From NCBI GenBank assembly GCA_028874195.1, contig JAPPLM010000041.1, positions 1 through 64,000 of the forward strand: DNA of 64,000 bases. Reading direction: 5' to 3'. The stretch's first letter is position 1. Each line of letters starts with the position of its first letter. Below the pieces are notes generated by a model that worked only from the letters and a program-made list of their open reading frames with translations, was not told where the DNA came from and did no database searches. Made by a program: the position numbers and the translations under genes. This document shows positions 24,089 through 33,932 of the stretch, in pieces. Source of the stretch: Chloroflexota bacterium (GTDB taxonomy: Bacteria > Chloroflexota > UBA11872 > VXOZ01).

Positions 24089-24730
24089 GTGGATGCGCTC
24101 AAGCGGCACGGCCCTGAAACTCCGGCCTCCTTCACAGTGAGTTCACGCTCTCTTCTCTTCGTCATTTCCGGCCCATCGGGAGCGGGCAAAGACTCGGTTA
24201 TCGAAGAGCTTGGCAAGAGGGGATTGGAATTTTATCGCGCGATCACTGCGGTCACGCGTCAGCCGCGTCCGAATGAAGTACACGGCACACACCACTACTT
24301 TCTTACTCCGGATGAGTTTGCGCAGTGGGAAGCAGAAGGAAAGTTTCTCGAGACTGCCACTGTTTTCGGACATCGGTACGGTACGCCACTTGAAGAAGTC
24401 ACGACCGCACTGGATTGCGGCAAGGACGTGGTCTTGCGTGTCGATGTGCAGGGAGCGGCAACGGTGCGCCGGCGCAGGCCCGACAGCATCCAGATCTTCA
24501 TCAGTGTACCGGGCTTGCCCATGGTGACTCTCAAGGAGCGTAGGAAACAACGGGGTAGTGAGTCACCGGCAGAGCAAGAAGCGCGCGACTCTCTGCTGCG
24601 GTACGAACTTGCTGCTATGCCCCAATTCGATTATCTCGTAATTAACGAAACCGGAGAACTAGACCGGGCTGTAGACCAAGTAATCGCCATCATTACGGCG
24701 GAAAAGTGTCGGATATCCCCGCGCCGGTGA
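24089..24730 (+). CDS. gmk: Guanylate kinase
   Basis: About 213 residues, converting GMP and ATP to GDP and ADP. It has the P-loop SGPSGAGKDS, the GMP-binding 'AVTRQPRPNEVHGTHHYFLT', 'EGKFLETATVFGHRYGTP' and 'DVVLRVDVQGA', and the lid 'ERRKQRGSESP'. The frame is open back to an ATG at 23813, but that extension translates REP-like repeats and has no homology. The GTG at 24089, preceded by AAGGTAGAG, is preferred; a GTG at 24137 is also possible. The 3' end overlaps priA by up to 25 nt. In many bacteria gmk is followed by rpoZ; here priA follows directly. Confidence 0.92.
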   Translation: MDALKRHGPETPASFTVSSRSLLFVISGPSGAGKDSVIEELGKRGLEFYRAITAVTRQPRPNEVHGTHHYFLTPDEFAQWEAEGKFLETATVFGHRYGTPLEEVTTALDCGKDVVLRVDVQGAATVRRRRPDSIQIFISVPGLPMVTLKERRKQRGSESPAEQEARDSLLRYELAAMPQFDYLVINETGELDRAVDQVIAIITAEKCRISPRR

Positions 24731-27129
24731 ACTCCACTCTCCTTGAGACTCCCTACGCTGAGGTCGCAGTTGACGTCCTCAACGTTCCTGCCGATAAGAC
24801 CTATCACTACGCTATTCCCGATCATCTGCGGGATCGAGTCGCGCCCGGCGTTATGGTACTCATCGGCTTCGGTGAACGCATCATCGAGGGCTTAGTCGTA
24901 GCCGGCGCCGAAACCTCACCGGTTGAAGAAGTCCGCGAAATCATGGACGTCGTCGCGGACAGCGCGCTTCTTACTCCGACGCAAATTACGCTTGCGCGCA
25001 AGATCGCCCGCTATTACCTGGCATCCCCGATGAAGGTCATCGCCCCCATGCTGCCGCCGGGCTTGCGTGAACGCGTGAAGCACTGGTCGAGACTGGACCC
25101 ACTTGTCGAACTGCCGGAAGACGCTGCAACCACACGCAACGAGCGCCTCTTCCTCGAGGCCTTACAAAACGAGGGTGAAGTCTCGCATGAGCGGCTGCAG
25201 CACCTCGCCGGGCCGACCGTCTTTACGCGCATGCAGCGTAAACTAGAACGACTCGGCGCGGTGCATCTCCGCGCGGCAGTGCAACCCCTTAAACTGCCGC
25301 CCTTGCGTGACCAATGGGTGGAGAGCCTGTCCTCTACCAAGGAAGCCGAGCCCCTGCTGCAACGGTCGCGCTCACAGAAGAAACTGCTGCGTGCACTGGA
25401 ATCGCACGGCAAGGGCGTATTAGTGCGAGATTTGCTGGAAGAGATCGGGACCACTGCCCTGCCGCTTAAAACGTTGGAAGAAAAGGGCCTGGTCCGGTTC
25501 AGCGAGGCACGTCAAGTGCGATCTGCGGCGATACAACCGCGCGACCTCCCACCGCTGGACTCACCTGAACAAGAACGGGCCTGGCAGACAATACTAGAAC
25601 AAATGTCTAGACCCGAATCTGCTCCGCGTGGCCGCTCGCTGGTCGTAATGGACAGCCTCTCAACGGGTCCGAATACGAGTCCCTGGGCACTTCACGCGCA
25701 CGCCGCCGCGCAGACGCTTGCGACCGGCTCCCAAGTCCTGCTGCTTGCTCCCAACAATTATGTAATGCAACGGATTGCGCGGGCGCTTGAAGCAGTCTTT
25801 CCTGAGCGAGTCCTCTCCTGGCATGGAACGTTGCGCGCATCCCGCCGCCGCGGCACGTGGGAACGTATTGAGCGTGGCGAGCCGATCGTAGTCGTTGGGA
25901 CACGCTCGGCAGTCCTGCTTCCTTTTCAGAAACTGGGGCTGATTCTGGTTGATAGCGAGCACGATGATGCGTACAAGAACCAGGAAAGTCCGCGTTTCCA
26001 TGCGGTTACCGTTGCCGGTTGGCTTGCCGAGAGTTTCGTCGCGCCTGTACTGCTTTTCTCACATACGCCGCGTGTAACCACGTATGCCGAGGTAGAGAGC
26101 GGTCGCGCGCAGTTCGCGCGCGCTACTGGCGTCACACCCACTGCCACGATTATAGACATGCGCACCGCTCGTCACGTCGGGCCGCGCCAGATCATCAGCC
26201 GCGACCTGCGGGACGCTGTTGCCCGCGCACGTGAAGCACACCGCCCCGTGGTGCTGCTGCAAAATCGGCGCGGCGCTGCGACCCATGCGCTCTGCCCCAA
26301 GTGCGGTCACGTTGTCGAATGCCTGAATTGCAGCGTGCCGCTGGTGCAACACCGCGCCAGCGGCGTCATGCGCTGCCACCGCTGCGGCGCGGAAGCGCCC
26401 ATTCCGACCCACTGTCCGCAATGTGAAACGCAACTGCGTTTTCGCGGCATCGGCTCACAAACCGTTGAAATCGAGATACAACGTCTTTTCCCCGCCGCGC
26501 GTATCGCGCGTTGGGACCGTGACGTGATTGAAGCTCAAGAAGAGGAAAGCCCCTATGCCGCGCTCCGTGAGGGTAAGATAGACATCCTCATTGGCACGGC
26601 AGCCGTGCTTGCCGAGCCTCTGCCGGTGGGTCTCTACGCCGTGGTGTCCGCGGATACCGCGCTCCACTTGCCGGACTTCCGCGCAGCCGAACGCACGTAC
26701 CAACTCCTCCGGCGCATCGGCTTCCTGGCCGCGGCGGCGCAAGCAGAGATGCTCGTCCAGACCTACACACCGGATAGTCTGCCTTTGCGGGCCCTGAGGC
26801 TGGGGCGTTATTTGTGGTTCTACCGGAAGAGCATGGCAGAACGGGCAGGGGCCTTTCCGCCGAGTGTCGAAATGGCGGTTCTCCTCTACCAGGACCGCAA
26901 GCCGGAACGCGCCGCAGAATCGGCGGTCGCTTTGGTACAATGTCTACAGAAAATCATTGCACGCGACCGGTTAGTGGTTGAACTGCTGGGTCCCGCACCG
27001 GCATTCCCCGAACGCGTGCGCGGGCTCTACCGCTGGCACGTGCTGGTGCGCGGACAGGGTATTCACGACCTATTGGTCCATGTACCGCCAGGGTGGATCA
27101 TTGACGTAGACCCGGTAAGCGTGCTGTAG
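24706..27129 (+). CDS. priA: PriA-like primosomal protein N' with degenerate ATPase motifs
   Basis: An 807-residue protein (800 if the GTG at 24727, which overlaps the gmk stop as GTGA, is used). N-terminal 3'-DNA-binding domain ('AEVAVDVLNVPADKTYHYAI'), winged helix, helicase region and C-terminal domain follow the PriA order. The zinc-binding block is intact (CPKCGHVVECLNCS ... CHRCG ... CPQCE). However, the Walker A site reads MDSLSTGPNTSPW instead of GxTGSGKT, and the DEEH box is DSEH ('LVDSEHDDAYKNQESPRFHA'). ATP-driven unwinding is therefore doubtful; actinobacterial PriA homologues show similar loss. It may still remodel forks as a DNA-binding scaffold. Confidence 0.88.
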   Translation: MSDIPAPVNSTLLETPYAEVAVDVLNVPADKTYHYAIPDHLRDRVAPGVMVLIGFGERIIEGLVVAGAETSPVEEVREIMDVVADSALLTPTQITLARKIARYYLASPMKVIAPMLPPGLRERVKHWSRLDPLVELPEDAATTRNERLFLEALQNEGEVSHERLQHLAGPTVFTRMQRKLERLGAVHLRAAVQPLKLPPLRDQWVESLSSTKEAEPLLQRSRSQKKLLRALESHGKGVLVRDLLEEIGTTALPLKTLEEKGLVRFSEARQVRSAAIQPRDLPPLDSPEQERAWQTILEQMSRPESAPRGRSLVVMDSLSTGPNTSPWALHAHAAAQTLATGSQVLLLAPNNYVMQRIARALEAVFPERVLSWHGTLRASRRRGTWERIERGEPIVVVGTRSAVLLPFQKLGLILVDSEHDDAYKNQESPRFHAVTVAGWLAESFVAPVLLFSHTPRVTTYAEVESGRAQFARATGVTPTATIIDMRTARHVGPRQIISRDLRDAVARAREAHRPVVLLQNRRGAATHALCPKCGHVVECLNCSVPLVQHRASGVMRCHRCGAEAPIPTHCPQCETQLRFRGIGSQTVEIEIQRLFPAARIARWDRDVIEAQEEESPYAALREGKIDILIGTAAVLAEPLPVGLYAVVSADTALHLPDFRAAERTYQLLRRIGFLAAAAQAEMLVQTYTPDSLPLRALRLGRYLWFYRKSMAERAGAFPPSVEMAVLLYQDRKPERAAESAVALVQCLQKIIARDRLVVELLGPAPAFPERVRGLYRWHVLVRGQGIHDLLVHVPPGWIIDVDPVSVL

Positions 27130-27157
27130 GCTCATCTTCAAGGCGAGAGGCACAACC

Positions 27158-27661
27158 GTGGCCGCTCAAGAAATCCTGCAACTTGGCAGCGAGATCCTAC
27201 GCCAGAAGGCGAAACGCGTCCCTAAGGGCATGCGGGGGCTGCGGAAGCTCACTGACAAGATGTTCGTCACGATGGACGCTGCCTCGGGCATAGGCTTGGC
27301 TGCGCCGCAAATCGGCGTATCGCTGCGTGTGATCGTGGTTGACGCCGATGAAGTGCGCATGGCATTGGTCAATCCGGAGATCGTCAAAACCTCGGAAGAG
27401 AGCATTCTCGACGAAGAGGGGTGCCTTTCGTACTCCTCCTATTATGGCCTGGTGAACCGGTACCAAAGTGTCGTCGTCAAGGGGCGTTCGCTAGAAGGCA
27501 AGGAGATACGCATTCGCGCCACAGACCTTTTGGCGCGGGTGTTCCAACACGAAATCGATCACTTGGACGGTACACTCTTCTTGGACCGCTTGGAAGACCC
27601 CGACCAACTCCGCCGCGTTGAACCGGAAACTGAGCCGGACTCGCCAGCAGAAGATTCCTAG
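27158..27661 (+). CDS. def: Peptide deformylase
   Basis: A 167-residue metalloenzyme removing the N-formyl group from nascent proteins. All three motifs are present: GIGLAAPQIG, EEGCLS (metal-binding Cys) and QHEIDHLDG (two His ligands and catalytic Glu). It starts with GTG 28 nt after priA; GGCGAGAGG lies upstream. It is followed 9 nt later by fmt, the enzyme that adds the formyl group, in the classical def-fmt order. Confidence 0.96.
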   Translation: MAAQEILQLGSEILRQKAKRVPKGMRGLRKLTDKMFVTMDAASGIGLAAPQIGVSLRVIVVDADEVRMALVNPEIVKTSEESILDEEGCLSYSSYYGLVNRYQSVVVKGRSLEGKEIRIRATDLLARVFQHEIDHLDGTLFLDRLEDPDQLRRVEPETEPDSPAEDS

Positions 27662-27670
27662 GAAAACTCG

Positions 27671-28612
27671 ATGCGTGTCATCTTCTGCGGTACCGCTGCC
27701 TTTGCCGTGCCCAGCTTGCATGCCCTCACCCAGCGTCACGACGTCGTCCTGGTAGTTACGCAGCAAGACCGTCCCGCCGGGCGGGGTCGGAGGCCGCAGA
27801 TGCCTCCGGTGAAGCTCGCGGCTGCGGAACACAATCTCGCGGTCACACAGCCGCGCTCGCTGCGCAAGGAAGCTGTGGTGGCGGAACTCGCGGCTGCCGC
27901 TGCCGACGTGATCGTGGTGGCGGCCTACGGCAAGATTCTTCCCAAAGCTATTCTGGATTTGCCGCCTCACGGGTGCCTGAACGTCCATGCCTCTCTCTTG
28001 CCGCGGCATCGCGGGGCCGCACCGGTGACGGCCGCCATTCTTGCCGGTGACGCGGAGTCTGGCAGCACAATCATGCACATGGACGAGGGCCTTGACACCG
28101 GTCCGATTCTGCGGCAGCAGTCAATTCCACTTTCTGGCAGCGAGACGACGGCGTCGTTGACAACGGCGTTGTCTCAGCTTGGCGCCGATCTGTTGCTACC
28201 AACAGTGGAGGATTGGGTCGCCGGGCGCATCGAACCTCAGGATCAAGATGAATCCAGTGCGACGTATGCTCCACTGCTAAAGAAGGAAGACGGCATTGTG
28301 CGGTGGGATCACGATGCGGAAAGCGTCTGTCGTCATCTACGGGCCATGCAGCCCTGGCCTGGCGCTGTGACCTTTTGGAACGGTCGGCAAGTGAAGATTC
28401 TTGGCGCACGGCCCATCGCAGATAGTGTCAGCGAAGTGCCCGGCAGAGTAATCCGCCACGAGGGAGAGCTTGCCGTGGTCGCGGGAACAGGGATCGTCGT
28501 TCTGGATGAAGTGCAACTTGCGGGAAAACGCGCGCTACCCGCGGCTGACTTCCTCCGTGGCTACGGCGCTATTGTCGGCGCGGTACTCGGGGAAGCGAGC
28601 ATGGTATCATGA
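27671..28612 (+). CDS. fmt: Methionyl-tRNA formyltransferase
   Basis: A 313-residue enzyme transferring formyl from 10-formyl-THF to initiator Met-tRNA. The N-terminal Rossmann domain shows MRVIFCGTAAFAVPSL, 'VTQQDRPAGRGR', and the active-site 'NVHASLLPRHRGAAPV' with the conserved N/H residues. A C-terminal OB-like domain follows. Length is typical. It is cotranscribed with def. Confidence 0.96.
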   Translation: MRVIFCGTAAFAVPSLHALTQRHDVVLVVTQQDRPAGRGRRPQMPPVKLAAAEHNLAVTQPRSLRKEAVVAELAAAAADVIVVAAYGKILPKAILDLPPHGCLNVHASLLPRHRGAAPVTAAILAGDAESGSTIMHMDEGLDTGPILRQQSIPLSGSETTASLTTALSQLGADLLLPTVEDWVAGRIEPQDQDESSATYAPLLKKEDGIVRWDHDAESVCRHLRAMQPWPGAVTFWNGRQVKILGARPIADSVSEVPGRVIRHEGELAVVAGTGIVVLDEVQLAGKRALPAADFLRGYGAIVGAVLGEASMVS

Positions 28613-28707
28613 CAGAGGTTAGTAAACAGGCATCAGCGGATGGCAGGGTTCCACCGCTAGACTTGAGCGAGGGTACGATAGCGCCGCATTAGCGGCCCGC
28701 GAGGCGT

Positions 28708-30387
28708 ATGCGCATGGACGATCCGGTAGCGTTGGGGCTTCCGCTGTCACAGACTGAGGTACAGGTAACGGATGACATTGGCGCCCTGGTAAGTGTAATG
28801 CCGCCACGCATCCGAGGTTCGCTTGAAGCCATTGAAGACGTGTCCGACCTGCTTGAGATCGTACTCGACCTTGGGCGCAAACCGGAAGCGCGCTTCCTCC
28901 AGCGTGAAGCCATACTTGACGACCGAGAATTGACCGCCGACGACATTGACCAGGTCATATCGCGGCTGGGCGCGTTCACCAGCGATAATCGCGCCGGCAT
29001 TCCTCGGACGCTCCACCGCATTTCCGCCATCCGCAACCGCACGGGGGACATCGTCGGCCTGACCTGCCGCATTGGCCGCGCCGTCATCGGGACCATAGAG
29101 ATCATCCGCGACCTCGTTGAGTCAGGCAAGAGCCCGCTCTTGCTCGGTAGTCCGGGCGTGGGGAAGACGACACTCCTGCGCGACGTGGCCCGCGTGCTGG
29201 CTGATGAGTCCCACAAGCGCGTCATCGTCGTTGACACCTCCAACGAGATCGCCGGCGACGGCGACATTCCCCATGCCGGCATTGGTCGGGCACGGCGCAT
29301 GCAGGTGCCGAGCTCAACCGACCAACACAAAGTCATGATCGAAGCGGTCGAGAATCACATGCCCGAAGTCATCGTCATCGATGAAATCGGCACCGAGTTG
29401 GAAGCCGCCGCCGCCCGCACCATCGCCGAACGCGGGGTTCAACTCGTGGGCACGGCGCATGGCAACACGTTGACGAATTTGATGCAGAACCCGACCCTAT
29501 CGGACCTCATCGGCGGTATCCAGTCCGTCACACTCAGCGATGAAGAGGCGCGGCGGCGGCGTTCGCAGAAGTCCGTCCTCGAGCGCAAAGCCCCGCCGAC
29601 GTTTCAAGTCCTGGTGGAGATCAAGGGTTGGCACCACATGATGGTGCACCATGACGTTGCCGAGACCATCGACAACCTCTTGCGCGGACGGCCGATAGCC
29701 GTTGAGGAGCGTGTGCGCGGAGACGACAACGGCATTGAGACGACGAAACACGTGATTGCGCCCCCGAAAGGCATTCGCGCGCAAGAACTTTGGGACCCGC
29801 AGGAAGGCGAAGCCAGAGAGTGGCGTGAACGGTCTGCAACTTCCAGCAACGGCCGGTCGCGCACTTCTGATTCTCGGTTCCTGCCCGATCATTGGTCGGA
29901 CGAAGCCTACGAGGAGGAGCCGCCCCGTGATCCAGTCGCTATCTTTCCTTTTGGCGTAAGTCGCAAGCGCTTGGAAGACGCGGCAAAGCAATTGGCAGTG
30001 CCAGCATGGGTTACCGAAGATCTGAGCACAGCCGACGTCGTCCTCACGCTCAAGAGCTACTACCGCCAGCGGACGGGCCCCTTGCAACTGGCTGAGCAGA
30101 AGCAAATCCCTATCTTCGTTCTGCGGAGCAATGCCCAGTCTCAGATCAACCAGAGCCTTGCCAGCATCTTCGATCTCAATACCCGCCATACGACCAGTGA
30201 GGTTGAAGACCTCCGACTAGCCGAGGCAGCGGTACAGGAAACCCTGCACACCTCCCAACCTGTCGATCTGCCGCCAGCCAACTCCTACATACGCCGTCTC
30301 CAACATGAGCTTGCCCAGAAGTTCAGGCTTGGCTCCCGCAGCTATGGCAAAGAACCGAACCGCTGGGTACGCATCCATAAGCCGTAA
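28708..30387 (+). CDS. AAA ATPase with C-terminal R3H domain (Ycf45/SpoIIIAA-like)
   Basis: A 559-residue cytosolic protein. Residues about 20-330 are a Ycf45/SpoIIIAA-type ATPase with Walker [10 protein letters not shown] (147-155), '[15 protein letters not shown]', Walker B '[14 protein letters not shown]' and '[13 protein letters not shown]'. After a variable linker, the C-terminal 60 residues form an R3H nucleic-acid-binding domain ('[20 protein letters not shown]' with R-x3-H-like spacing). The architecture is known from cyanobacteria, plastids and Chloroflexota, with no firm function. It lies 95 nt after fmt and 12 nt before PGI/PMI. Confidence 0.85.
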   Translation: MRMDDPVALGLPLSQTEVQVTDDIGALVSVMPPRIRGSLEAIEDVSDLLEIVLDLGRKPEARFLQREAILDDRELTADDIDQVISRLGAFTSDNRAGIPRTLHRISAIRNRTGDIVGLTCRIGRAVIGTIEIIRDLVESGKSPLLLGSPGVGKTTLLRDVARVLADESHKRVIVVDTSNEIAGDGDIPHAGIGRARRMQVPSSTDQHKVMIEAVENHMPEVIVIDEIGTELEAAAARTIAERGVQLVGTAHGNTLTNLMQNPTLSDLIGGIQSVTLSDEEARRRRSQKSVLERKAPPTFQVLVEIKGWHHMMVHHDVAETIDNLLRGRPIAVEERVRGDDNGIETTKHVIAPPKGIRAQELWDPQEGEAREWRERSATSSNGRSRTSDSRFLPDHWSDEAYEEEPPRDPVAIFPFGVSRKRLEDAAKQLAVPAWVTEDLSTADVVLTLKSYYRQRTGPLQLAEQKQIPIFVLRSNAQSQINQSLASIFDLNTRHTTSEVEDLRLAEAAVQETLHTSQPVDLPPANSYIRRLQHELAQKFRLGSRSYGKEPNRWVRIHKP

Positions 30388-30399
30388 CTGCGAAACTGC

Positions 30400-31500
30400 A
30401 TGACCAACCTCGACGACGAGCGTTCGTTTGCTCTCCTTGACTCCGGCGGTATGGGGGCTCAGATTGCGGGATTCCCCCACGCTTGCGCTGCCGCTTGGGC
30501 GGAAGCGCAAAAGGTGTCGCTCCCCTTGGCCTATCGCGCGGTGCGTTCGGTGGTCATCCTCGGCATGGGTGGCTCAGCCATAAGTGGCGACCTGGCGCGT
30601 GCACTAGGAACGAATTCGGCTTCCGTGCCGATAGAGGTAGTCCGTGGCTACCACATTCCAGGGTATGTTGACAGCAATACGTTGGTGATCGCCATCAGCT
30701 ATTCAGGTGGCACTGAGGAAACCCTGGCGGCTTTCAGTGCGGCGAAGGAAAGAACTGCGTCGCTCATCGTCGTCGCAAGCGGCGGAAAGCTCCAAGCGCG
30801 CGCGCTGGCTGCCGGTATCCCTCACTACGCTATTCGGACTAAGAGCCAGCCGCGCGCCGCGTTGCCGCATCTCTACATGCCCGTGCTCCACGCACTGACC
30901 ACGCTCTATCTTATTCGTTGTTCTGCGCGCGAAATCGAGCAAGCCGCCAGCTTCATTGCGGATCAGGCGCCTGCCTTCGCTAGCGATGTTCCCACTAATG
31001 AAAATCCAGCCAAGAACCTGGCGCGTGCGCTTTTTGGAAAGATTGTGAGCATCCATGCGTCCGAGTTCCTTGGGGAAGTGGCGCGCCGTTGGAAGACCCA
31101 AATCAACGAGAACAGCAAACAGTGGGCCGAATTCGAAACGCTCCCCGAAGCGAATCACAATGCTGTCGTTGGGTACGCTCATCCCCTTGGCAACACCGAC
31201 TCAATTTGCGTCATCCAGTTGCACTCGCCGCTCTACCACGAACGGACACGAATCGGAATGGAGGCAGCGCGAGAGTTGCTGAACGCCGCGTCTATAGCAA
31301 ACAGACTGGTGACCGTGCTAGGCCCAACCCCCTTGGCACAGCAGCTCTTTGCTATTCTGCTCGGCGACTACGTCAGCTACTACCTCGCAATGCTCAACGG
31401 CGTAGACCCCACGCCGGTTGCGAACATCGATCACGTCAAAGCACGGCTGGCCGAAGCGCCAACGCAAGTAGTGCCGCAGAGGGGTGATACTAAGGTTTGA
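30400..31500 (+). CDS. Bifunctional phosphoglucose/phosphomannose isomerase
   Basis: A 366-residue SIS-domain enzyme of the archaeal/Chloroflexota-type PGI/PMI family, interconverting glucose-6-P or mannose-6-P with fructose-6-P. The SIS pattern VVILGMGGSAISGDL and 'VIAISYSGGTEETLA' bind the sugar phosphate. The second SIS domain carries 'NENSKQWAEFETLPEANHN', with the catalytic Glu/His region. It is 12 nt downstream of the R3H gene, same strand. It is the last gene of the housekeeping run before the restriction-modification insertion. Confidence 0.9.
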   Translation: MTNLDDERSFALLDSGGMGAQIAGFPHACAAAWAEAQKVSLPLAYRAVRSVVILGMGGSAISGDLARALGTNSASVPIEVVRGYHIPGYVDSNTLVIAISYSGGTEETLAAFSAAKERTASLIVVASGGKLQARALAAGIPHYAIRTKSQPRAALPHLYMPVLHALTTLYLIRCSAREIEQAASFIADQAPAFASDVPTNENPAKNLARALFGKIVSIHASEFLGEVARRWKTQINENSKQWAEFETLPEANHNAVVGYAHPLGNTDSICVIQLHSPLYHERTRIGMEAARELLNAASIANRLVTVLGPTPLAQQLFAILLGDYVSYYLAMLNGVDPTPVANIDHVKARLAEAPTQVVPQRGDTKV

Positions 31501-31582
31501 AAGCCTTCGTAGGCAACAGACCCTGTATGACCAGTTATAGTAAACTCAAGTTGCACAGAGATTCTGCTACCGGACGATACCA

Positions 31583-32929
31583 ATGGCGACCGGGATTCCG
31601 CGCTTCTATGAGAAGCGAACAAACAGCACCGCTGTTCCCAAGGACATTAATAAGCTGCGTCCCGAAGACAGCGCAATTCACCATTGGTACCGCTTCGTTC
31701 TATCTTTCCCTCCCCACCTAGTTCAGAATTACGTGGATCGGTTCAGCATGCACGGCTCGGACACTATCCTGGACCCATTCTGCGGCGCTGGCACAACTTT
31801 GGTCGAGTGCAAGAAGCTAGGAATCGCGAGCATTGGGATTGAACCAAACCCCATGGCGCATTTCGCGAGTTCCTTGAAGGTGGACTGGTCAGTCGATAGT
31901 TCTGAGCTCTCCGACTACGCCGATGAAGTCGTGGCATCTACGCGAAGTGCTTTGGGGCATGATGGCGTTGACGATTGGAGTGATCTCCCGCTGCTCCAAG
32001 AAAATGGAAGACCGCGCTCTCCACTCCGAGGACTTAGCCCCGAGCAGTCGAAGCTCCTGCTCAAGAATTCAATCAGTCCCATACCTCTGCATAAGACACT
32101 GGTTCTCCTGGATGCAATCGATGGGCATGGCCACAGTCAGCTTCGACGATACGCGCGGCTTGCGCTTGCGAACGCGCTGGTTCATCACATTAGCAACTTG
32201 AAGTTCGGTCCAGAAGTGGGAGTCGGTCGCATTAAGGATGATGCTCCGGTCTTAGATGCCTGGCGAGAATGTATGCAAGCAATCATCCGCGACATTCGCC
32301 TCGTTCAAGATACTGCCCATGTTCTTGCCCAAGTAATCAAGGCCGACTCGCGAGAAGTAGATCAGGTCTTGGAGCCAAATTCCATTGACGCAGTGATTAC
32401 TTCACCACCCTATCCGAACGAGAAGGACTACACACGAACTACACGGCTGGAGTCGGTAATCCTTGGATTGATACGGAATAGGAGTGAGTTGCGAGCTTTA
32501 AAGATGGGCCTTGTCAGATCCAACACTAGAGGGGTGTACAAGACCGACACCGATGACCGCGAGGTTCATCAACACAAGGAAATCCAGGGCCTTGCGGAGT
32601 CCATTGAGAATCGTCGTGTCCAACTTGGCAAGACATCTGGTTTTGAGCGCTTGTATCCCCGAGTAACCCAACTCTACTTTGGCGGAATGAGGCGACATCT
32701 CGCTTCTCTCAGGCCTGTATTGAAACCAAAGGCGAAACTCGCCTACGTCGTAGGCGACCAAGCATCATACCTAAGAATTATGATTCGTACAGGGCGCATC
32801 TTAGCCGATCTGGCCCGGTCATTGGGTTATGAAGTCACTGACATCGAGCTGTTTCGCACGAGGCCTTCTACCGCCACAGGTGCTCAGCTTCGTGAAGAGG
32901 TCGTGTTGCTAGAATGGCCGGGCAATTGA
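31583..32929 (+). CDS. DNA amino-methyltransferase of a restriction-modification pair
   Basis: A 448-residue SAM-dependent DNA methyltransferase. Motif I is DPFCGAGTT (64-72), followed by 'GIASIGIEPNPMAHFAS' (motif II region); motif IV is TSPPY (273-277) in 'VITSPPYPNEKDYTR'. Ser at the first motif-IV position favours N4-cytosine over N6-adenine methylation, although this is not decisive. The motif I before motif IV order is alpha/gamma-like, with the 200 residues between probably holding target recognition. It overlaps the nuclease gene by 16 nt. Codons are visibly more AT-rich than in the flanking housekeeping genes, which suggests acquisition. The recognition site cannot be read. Confidence 0.82.
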   Translation: MATGIPRFYEKRTNSTAVPKDINKLRPEDSAIHHWYRFVLSFPPHLVQNYVDRFSMHGSDTILDPFCGAGTTLVECKKLGIASIGIEPNPMAHFASSLKVDWSVDSSELSDYADEVVASTRSALGHDGVDDWSDLPLLQENGRPRSPLRGLSPEQSKLLLKNSISPIPLHKTLVLLDAIDGHGHSQLRRYARLALANALVHHISNLKFGPEVGVGRIKDDAPVLDAWRECMQAIIRDIRLVQDTAHVLAQVIKADSREVDQVLEPNSIDAVITSPPYPNEKDYTRTTRLESVILGLIRNRSELRALKMGLVRSNTRGVYKTDTDDREVHQHKEIQGLAESIENRRVQLGKTSGFERLYPRVTQLYFGGMRRHLASLRPVLKPKAKLAYVVGDQASYLRIMIRTGRILADLARSLGYEVTDIELFRTRPSTATGAQLREEVVLLEWPGN

Positions 32930-33738
32930 GCGCAGAGGAGCGGCCCATTACTTCCCAAAATCGGTATTCGGCAATTATTGAGGCTATATTTAGCGCGAAG
33001 TATACGGTCGGACAAAGAGCCATAGACTTCGAGCGTGAGGACATCGTCACATTCGCAGCAAAGCTAAACATTGCTCTACCTAAAAATCTCGGCGATTTGA
33101 TCTACACGTTTCGCTATAGGACAGAACTCCCCGCTAGTATTCGAACTACTGCGCCTGAAGGCGAAACCTGGATCATTCGACCCACCGGTCGGAGTAAGTA
33201 TCGTTTCGTTCTAGTCACTGATGTGCCGCTCATACCCAACGCGAACCTTGCGGTAACCAAGGTGCCGGATGCAACACCAGGAATCATCGCCAAATATGCG
33301 TTCAATGACGAACAATCCGTTTTGGCTCGCGTCCGCTACAATCGGCTCATCGACATATTCTTGGGCATTGCCTGTTACTCTCTCCAAAACCATCTACGCA
33401 CAACTGTCACTGGTATGGGTCAGGTAGAAACAGATGAGCTATACGTAGGCGTGGACAAGAGCGGTTCGCACCACGTTATACCTGTTCAGGCCAAGGGTGG
33501 GAACGATAGGCTCAGTAGAGTTCAGATCGAGCAGGACATTGCCGTGTGTAGCGAGAAGATGCCGTCACTGATTTGTCGGCCGGTTGGAGCGCAGTTCATG
33601 AAAGATGATCTGATCGCACTCTTCGAGTTTGAGCAACAAGGTGATGACATTAGAGTAGCTTCGGAGAAACACTACCTCCTAGTCTCTCCGGATGCAGTGA
33701 CCGACGATGACTTAGCCAGATACCGACGGAGGCTATAG
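32914..33738 (+). CDS. Putative type II restriction endonuclease (PD-(D/E)xK)
   Basis: A 274-residue protein whose C-terminal half contains a PD-(D/E)xK-like core: VETDELYVGVDKSG (acidic residues 172-175 and D181) followed by HHVIPVQAKGG (Q192-A-K194), the spacing of many type II nucleases. The N-terminal half ('AIIEAIFSAKYTVGQRAIDF') is likely recognition or dimerisation. I do not recognise a named family. The 16-nt overlap with the methyltransferase stop is the strongest support for a cognate restriction enzyme. AT-rich codon use matches its partner. Confidence 0.72.
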   Translation: MAGQLSAEERPITSQNRYSAIIEAIFSAKYTVGQRAIDFEREDIVTFAAKLNIALPKNLGDLIYTFRYRTELPASIRTTAPEGETWIIRPTGRSKYRFVLVTDVPLIPNANLAVTKVPDATPGIIAKYAFNDEQSVLARVRYNRLIDIFLGIACYSLQNHLRTTVTGMGQVETDELYVGVDKSGSHHVIPVQAKGGNDRLSRVQIEQDIAVCSEKMPSLICRPVGAQFMKDDLIALFEFEQQGDDIRVASEKHYLLVSPDAVTDDDLARYRRRL

Positions 33739-33854
33739 CAGAGCATAAGAGAGCCAAGGCTGAAGTCAAGTTCCAGATAGCTAACCTCGTCTGGGACGAC
33801 AACGCCTGCGACTATCTTGCTGGCTAACCACCCATCTATCCCTCCCCGCATGCT

Positions 33855-33883
33855 TTGACAGGCAGATAGCCCATTGATAGACT
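33855..33883 (+). promoter_or_regulatory. Sigma70-type promoter for the TIM-barrel isomerase operon
   Basis: A perfect TTGACA (33855-33860), a 17-nt spacer and TAGACT (33878-33883), 50 nt before the ATG at 33933. It restarts transcription after the restriction-modification pair. Confidence 0.65.
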
Positions 33884-33932
33884 TGCAACGAGCCAAATCA
33901 GCAGATTAGCCGGACGGAGGCATCGAGCCAGC

